From positions 1 through 8,143 of the forward strand of contig JAOZSZ010000013.1 in the NCBI GenBank assembly GCA_029939385.1: a stretch of 8,143 nt of DNA. Reading direction: 5' to 3'. The notes beneath the pieces were generated by a model that saw nothing but the letters and a program-made list of their open reading frames with translations, made no database searches and was not told the DNA's origin. The translations under genes were made by a program, and so were the position numbers. Source of the DNA: Pontiella sp. GTDB lineage: Bacteria; Verrucomicrobiota; Kiritimatiellia; Kiritimatiellales; Pontiellaceae. Position 1 is the stretch's first letter. Each line of letters opens with the position of its first letter. Below are positions 6,341 through 8,143 of the stretch, piece by piece.

Positions 6341-6604
6341 TCAATCTTTCCAGTTCCACCATTTGAGTCGTTCTGGATCATGAGGATTCTCCGTTGCGTA
6401 GTATACGGCGCAGCGGAAAACATAGAGCATGCATCGATCCACCTTTCCTCCTTTTTGATCGCATAATTGCAGATAAAGATCTTCCGGATCTCTATCCTCT
6501 AGATCGCGAGTCCGGTGTATTCCAATTGTGTGTAAATCCTGAGCAATACGTTTTCCAATGCCGGGGATTTGTTCGAGTTCGGCCTATTTTATAGGAGGGT
6601 TCAT
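6341..6604 (-). pseudogene. Cdd1-type helix-hairpin-helix protein with an in-frame amber codon 7
   Basis: The minus strand encodes an 87-codon frame that matches the small 'pathogenicity locus' Cdd1 family (helix-hairpin-helix; biochemical role unknown). The body is intact: AELEQIPGIGKRIAQDL (8-24, HhH with the IPGIG turn), RDLEDRDPEDLY (33-44), KGGKVDRCMLYVFRCAVYYA (51-70) and the family ending LKWWNWKD (80-87), then TGA. The only ATG, at 6604, has AAGGTG upstream and gives MNPPIK followed by TAG at 6584-6586, in the same frame as the rest. No ATG, GTG or TTG occurs in frame between the TAG and residue 55, so no normal restart yields the HhH part. Options are a recent nonsense mutation, a sequencing error, readthrough, or a non-standard start. 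It lies 42 bp after the GH18 gene on the same strand and is probably transcribed with it. Family recognition is strong. Pseudogene status is uncertain. Confidence 0.8.
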
Positions 6605-6646
6605 TTTTCACCTTTCGGGTGGGGCTTGAATCCGAATAAATAACGA

Positions 6647-7612
6647 TCAATCTGATGGCGATAGCTGTTTCCAAAAACCTTCTGGTTCTTGGCTAATGCG
6701 CCAGCAGGCAATGCCGCGGATAGGGTGTTGCTGATAAAGGTTAAGCTTGGCTTTTAGTGATTGGAGCGTTTCATAGTGAACGTCGATCGTGACGGTTTCG
6801 GTGAAGGAATAGGATCCGCCATGGGTTTCGTTATTAGAAATTTGAATGTTTTTTGCGCGGAGTTCGGCGATAATCTCGGAGTTTTTGTAGGCGTGGGCAA
6901 GGGACGGGGTTTGCCAGCCGCGTCCGTAGAGAGGAATTCCCATAATGAGTTTGTTGGCCGGGATTGTTTTTAGTGCATAGGTATAGATTTTCTCGCACCA
7001 AGGAAGCGAGGCAATCGAGCCGTGCGAACCCCCTCGATAATGTTCGTCGTAAGCCATGATGATCACTCGATCGGCGATCAGTGCGATGATGGGGTAGTCG
7101 AAGGCATCAGTAGGATTCTTCTGCTTATGTTCTGCCCAGCGTGCCATGACGGCGACGCTGAAGATCTTGTCTTTCGGAAGTGCTTTTTTGACCGCGACCA
7201 GAAAGTTGAGATAGGCGGTCCCATCCGCTTTGGAAATGCTTTCAAAATCAATCTGTATGCCATCGAAGGGAGCTGAACGTTCTACTATATGGGTGATGAT
7301 CCGCTCGAAAAAGGGAAGTTTTGGATCGAGATAGATGTGTGCGAGTGTGGAGTTCCATGGAAGAGTAATCACGAGATGGTGGCGAGTTTTTGAATGAGCT
7401 CCAGGTAATATGGGAGGCTGTAAATGACCTCCTTTAAGATGGCCGTCTCCATCGACCGTTGCACTAAAGTAGGCAATATCAGTGATGGGTGATGATGCGG
7501 GGAAGTGTTTTTCCTCCCCTTTCATGAGATAAACCCAAGTTTCGGGAAATGATTTTGCCTGTCCAGAAATAGCGAATAGGCACAGCAATAAAATGACGAT
7601 GGCGTGTTTCAT
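6647..7612 (-). CDS. exported GH18-family glycoside hydrolase, YaaH/SleL-like catalytic domain
   Basis: The 321-residue protein is an exported glycosidase of family 18, closest in motifs to the YaaH/SleL group of peptidoglycan or cortex N-acetylglucosaminidases. Residues 1-19 are a signal peptide (MKHAIVILLLCLFAISGQA, likely cut before Lys20). The catalytic motif is DGIQIDFE (117-124) with proton donor Glu124 and Asp122; Gln120 replaces the Asp seen in classical chitinases, as Asn does in the YaaH group. MAYDEH (186-191) supplies the Tyr and following acidic residue expected at the end of strand 6. KLIMGIPLYGRGW (221-233) and GIACWRISQEP (300-310, the barrel Trp304) complete the TIM barrel. 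There is no LysM or carbohydrate-binding module, so wall targeting is not obvious. A role in remodelling the cell's own wall is inferred; degradation of chitin or other glycans is possible. It has its own promoter at 7619-7647 and no real Shine-Dalgarno site. Confidence 0.88.
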   Translation of the reverse strand: MKHAIVILLLCLFAISGQAKSFPETWVYLMKGEEKHFPASSPITDIAYFSATVDGDGHLKGGHLQPPILPGAHSKTRHHLVITLPWNSTLAHIYLDPKLPFFERIITHIVERSAPFDGIQIDFESISKADGTAYLNFLVAVKKALPKDKIFSVAVMARWAEHKQKNPTDAFDYPIIALIADRVIIMAYDEHYRGGSHGSIASLPWCEKIYTYALKTIPANKLIMGIPLYGRGWQTPSLAHAYKNSEIIAELRAKNIQISNNETHGGSYSFTETVTIDVHYETLQSLKAKLNLYQQHPIRGIACWRISQEPEGFWKQLSPSD

Positions 7613-7618
7613 GCCCCC

Positions 7619-7647
7619 AAAATAGGAGGGGATTTACTCTGTGTCAA
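7619..7647 (-). promoter_or_regulatory. sigma70-like promoter of the GH18 gene, probably leaderless
   Basis: On the minus strand a perfect -35 box TTGACA (7642-7647) is followed by exactly 17 bases and TATTTT (7619-7624, four of six -10 consensus bases). The six bases GGGGGC then lead straight into the ATG at 7612, so the predicted transcription start falls on or beside the start codon. The G-run sits too close to the ATG to work as a Shine-Dalgarno site. The promoter fills most of the 51-bp gap after the upstream kinase gene, so the GH18 gene need not depend on readthrough from it. Confidence 0.65.
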
Positions 7648-7663
7648 GAGCTTGGGAATCTGG

Positions 7664-8143
7664 CTATGCTGCGCCTGCCGTTCTTTTGTTTTCCTGATGA
7701 GGCAACACAATTTCTGAGGCCACCTTGTTAAAAGGAAAGACGAGGGTAAGTACGGTAACATCGCCATCACGATACTCGAGACTGATTTCTCCGCCGAGCA
7801 GGTGGATATAACGTCGAGCAAGTGAGAGCCCATATTTGGTATCAACGGCTTCTTTATCTAAATTTTCTGGAGTAAAAATTCGTGTGAGCAATTTATCTTT
7901 TTGATGGGCTCCGGTATAGGCGAGTTCAAAGGCTAAGGTGATACTTTTCTCATCGCTTGATTTGCGTTCTGCATGTAGCCCCAGTCGGCCCTTATCAGTG
8001 TGGGCGAGTGCATAACCAAGTAGAATGGTTAGAATTTTCCGGATTTTATGTTCATCGGTTTCGACGAGTTTGGGCACGTTGTTGGCAGATTGATATTGTG
8101 CATAGCCTACTGCAAAAAATAGTTTTTTTGTTTCTGCTCGCTG
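7664..8143 (-). CDS. histidine-kinase-type ATPase domain, C-terminal part, degenerate (cut by right window edge)
   Basis: The last 159 codons of a longer protein are visible; the frame is open to the window edge, so the start, sensor and phosphoacceptor regions are not seen. The fold follows a GHKL HATPase domain: TDEHKIRKILTILLGYALAHT (visible residues 29-49) aligns with the N box, FELAYTGAH (72-80) with the G1 box, TRIFTPENL (87-95) with the F box, KYGLSLARRYIHLLGGEISL (103-122) with the G2 box, and VTVLTLVFPF (129-138) with the final strand. The ATP-binding residues are largely gone: the N-box Asn is Tyr44, the G1 Asp is Tyr76, and GxGLGLA is KYGLSLA. It is therefore probably a catalytically dead kinase domain or one with changed function. 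A GTG at 8077 is only an internal codon. The GH18 gene follows after 51 bp but has its own promoter. Confidence 0.8.
   Translation of the reverse strand, partial: QRAETKKLFFAVGYAQYQSANNVPKLVETDEHKIRKILTILLGYALAHTDKGRLGLHAERKSSDEKSITLAFELAYTGAHQKDKLLTRIFTPENLDKEAVDTKYGLSLARRYIHLLGGEISLEYRDGDVTVLTLVFPFNKVASEIVLPHQENKRTAGAA

Noticed and set aside
6584..6586. Genome-wide recoding of TAG, or pyrrolysine insertion
   Set aside because: The kinase-domain frame appears to end normally at a TAG (7664-7666), and no pyl gene or suppressor tRNA is visible. A local lesion or sequence error is simpler.
6394..6594. 66-codon plus-strand open frame in the gap after purE
   Set aside because: It is the reverse shadow of the cdd1-like gene, whose minus-strand frame has clear family motifs.
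6492..6674. 60-codon minus-strand open frame
   Set aside because: It is a different frame over the cdd1-like gene and the end of the GH18 gene, with no recognisable content.
1..8143. Insertion sequence, phage, CRISPR or defence system
   Set aside because: No transposase, integrase, terminal repeat, direct-repeat array or defence-type gene cluster could be found on either strand; the genes are housekeeping or single exported enzymes.

Overview
The window comes from a bacterial chromosome of intermediate GC content with densely packed genes, few intergenic gaps over 100 bases, and genes on both strands. Housekeeping genes (Hsp90 chaperone, queuosine synthesis, purine synthesis) alternate with exported hydrolases. 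A very large exported esterase with two SGNH cores around an alpha/beta-hydrolase, a small Cdd1-type helix-hairpin-helix gene and a LysM-less YaaH-like GH18 enzyme suggest a Gram-negative of the Planctomycetes-Verrucomicrobia-Lentisphaerae/Kiritimatiellota group. That placement is an impression from gene content and was not tested by a phylogeny.

Layout. 1-890 (minus): N-terminal part of htpG, cut by the left edge. 891-1002: divergent promoter region. 1003-3378 (plus): a 791-residue exported three-domain hydrolase. 3347-4381 (minus): queA, converging on the hydrolase gene with a 32-bp overlap of coding ends. 4382-4457: 76-bp divergent intergenic region. 4458-5741 and 5734-6246 (plus): purD and purE, overlapping by 8 bp and clearly co-translated. 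6247-6340: non-coding gap between convergent genes, holding an AT-rich inverted repeat. 6341-6604 (minus): a cdd1-like gene whose body is intact but which carries an in-frame TAG at codon 7. 6647-7612 (minus): an exported GH18 enzyme. 7664-8143 (minus): C-terminal part of a histidine-kinase-type ATPase domain with degraded ATP-binding motifs, cut by the right edge.

How the genes relate. PurD makes GAR and PurE (class I type) makes CAIR in de novo purine synthesis; no purK is visible here. QueA adds the cyclopentenediol precursor to preQ1-modified tRNA. The two exported hydrolases probably act on envelope or environmental polysaccharides, but no substrate can be read from the sequence. Both have good sigma70-like promoters whose -10 box ends exactly 6 bases before the ATG, with no usable Shine-Dalgarno site. 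The housekeeping genes htpG, queA, purD and purE all have clear Shine-Dalgarno sites. This suggests that the two secreted enzymes are made from leaderless mRNAs.

I found no mobile element, CRISPR array, tRNA or rRNA, and no convincing new multi-gene system. The points most worth a second look are the amber-interrupted cdd1 gene, the matching leaderless promoter geometry, the three-domain hydrolase and the degenerate kinase domain.
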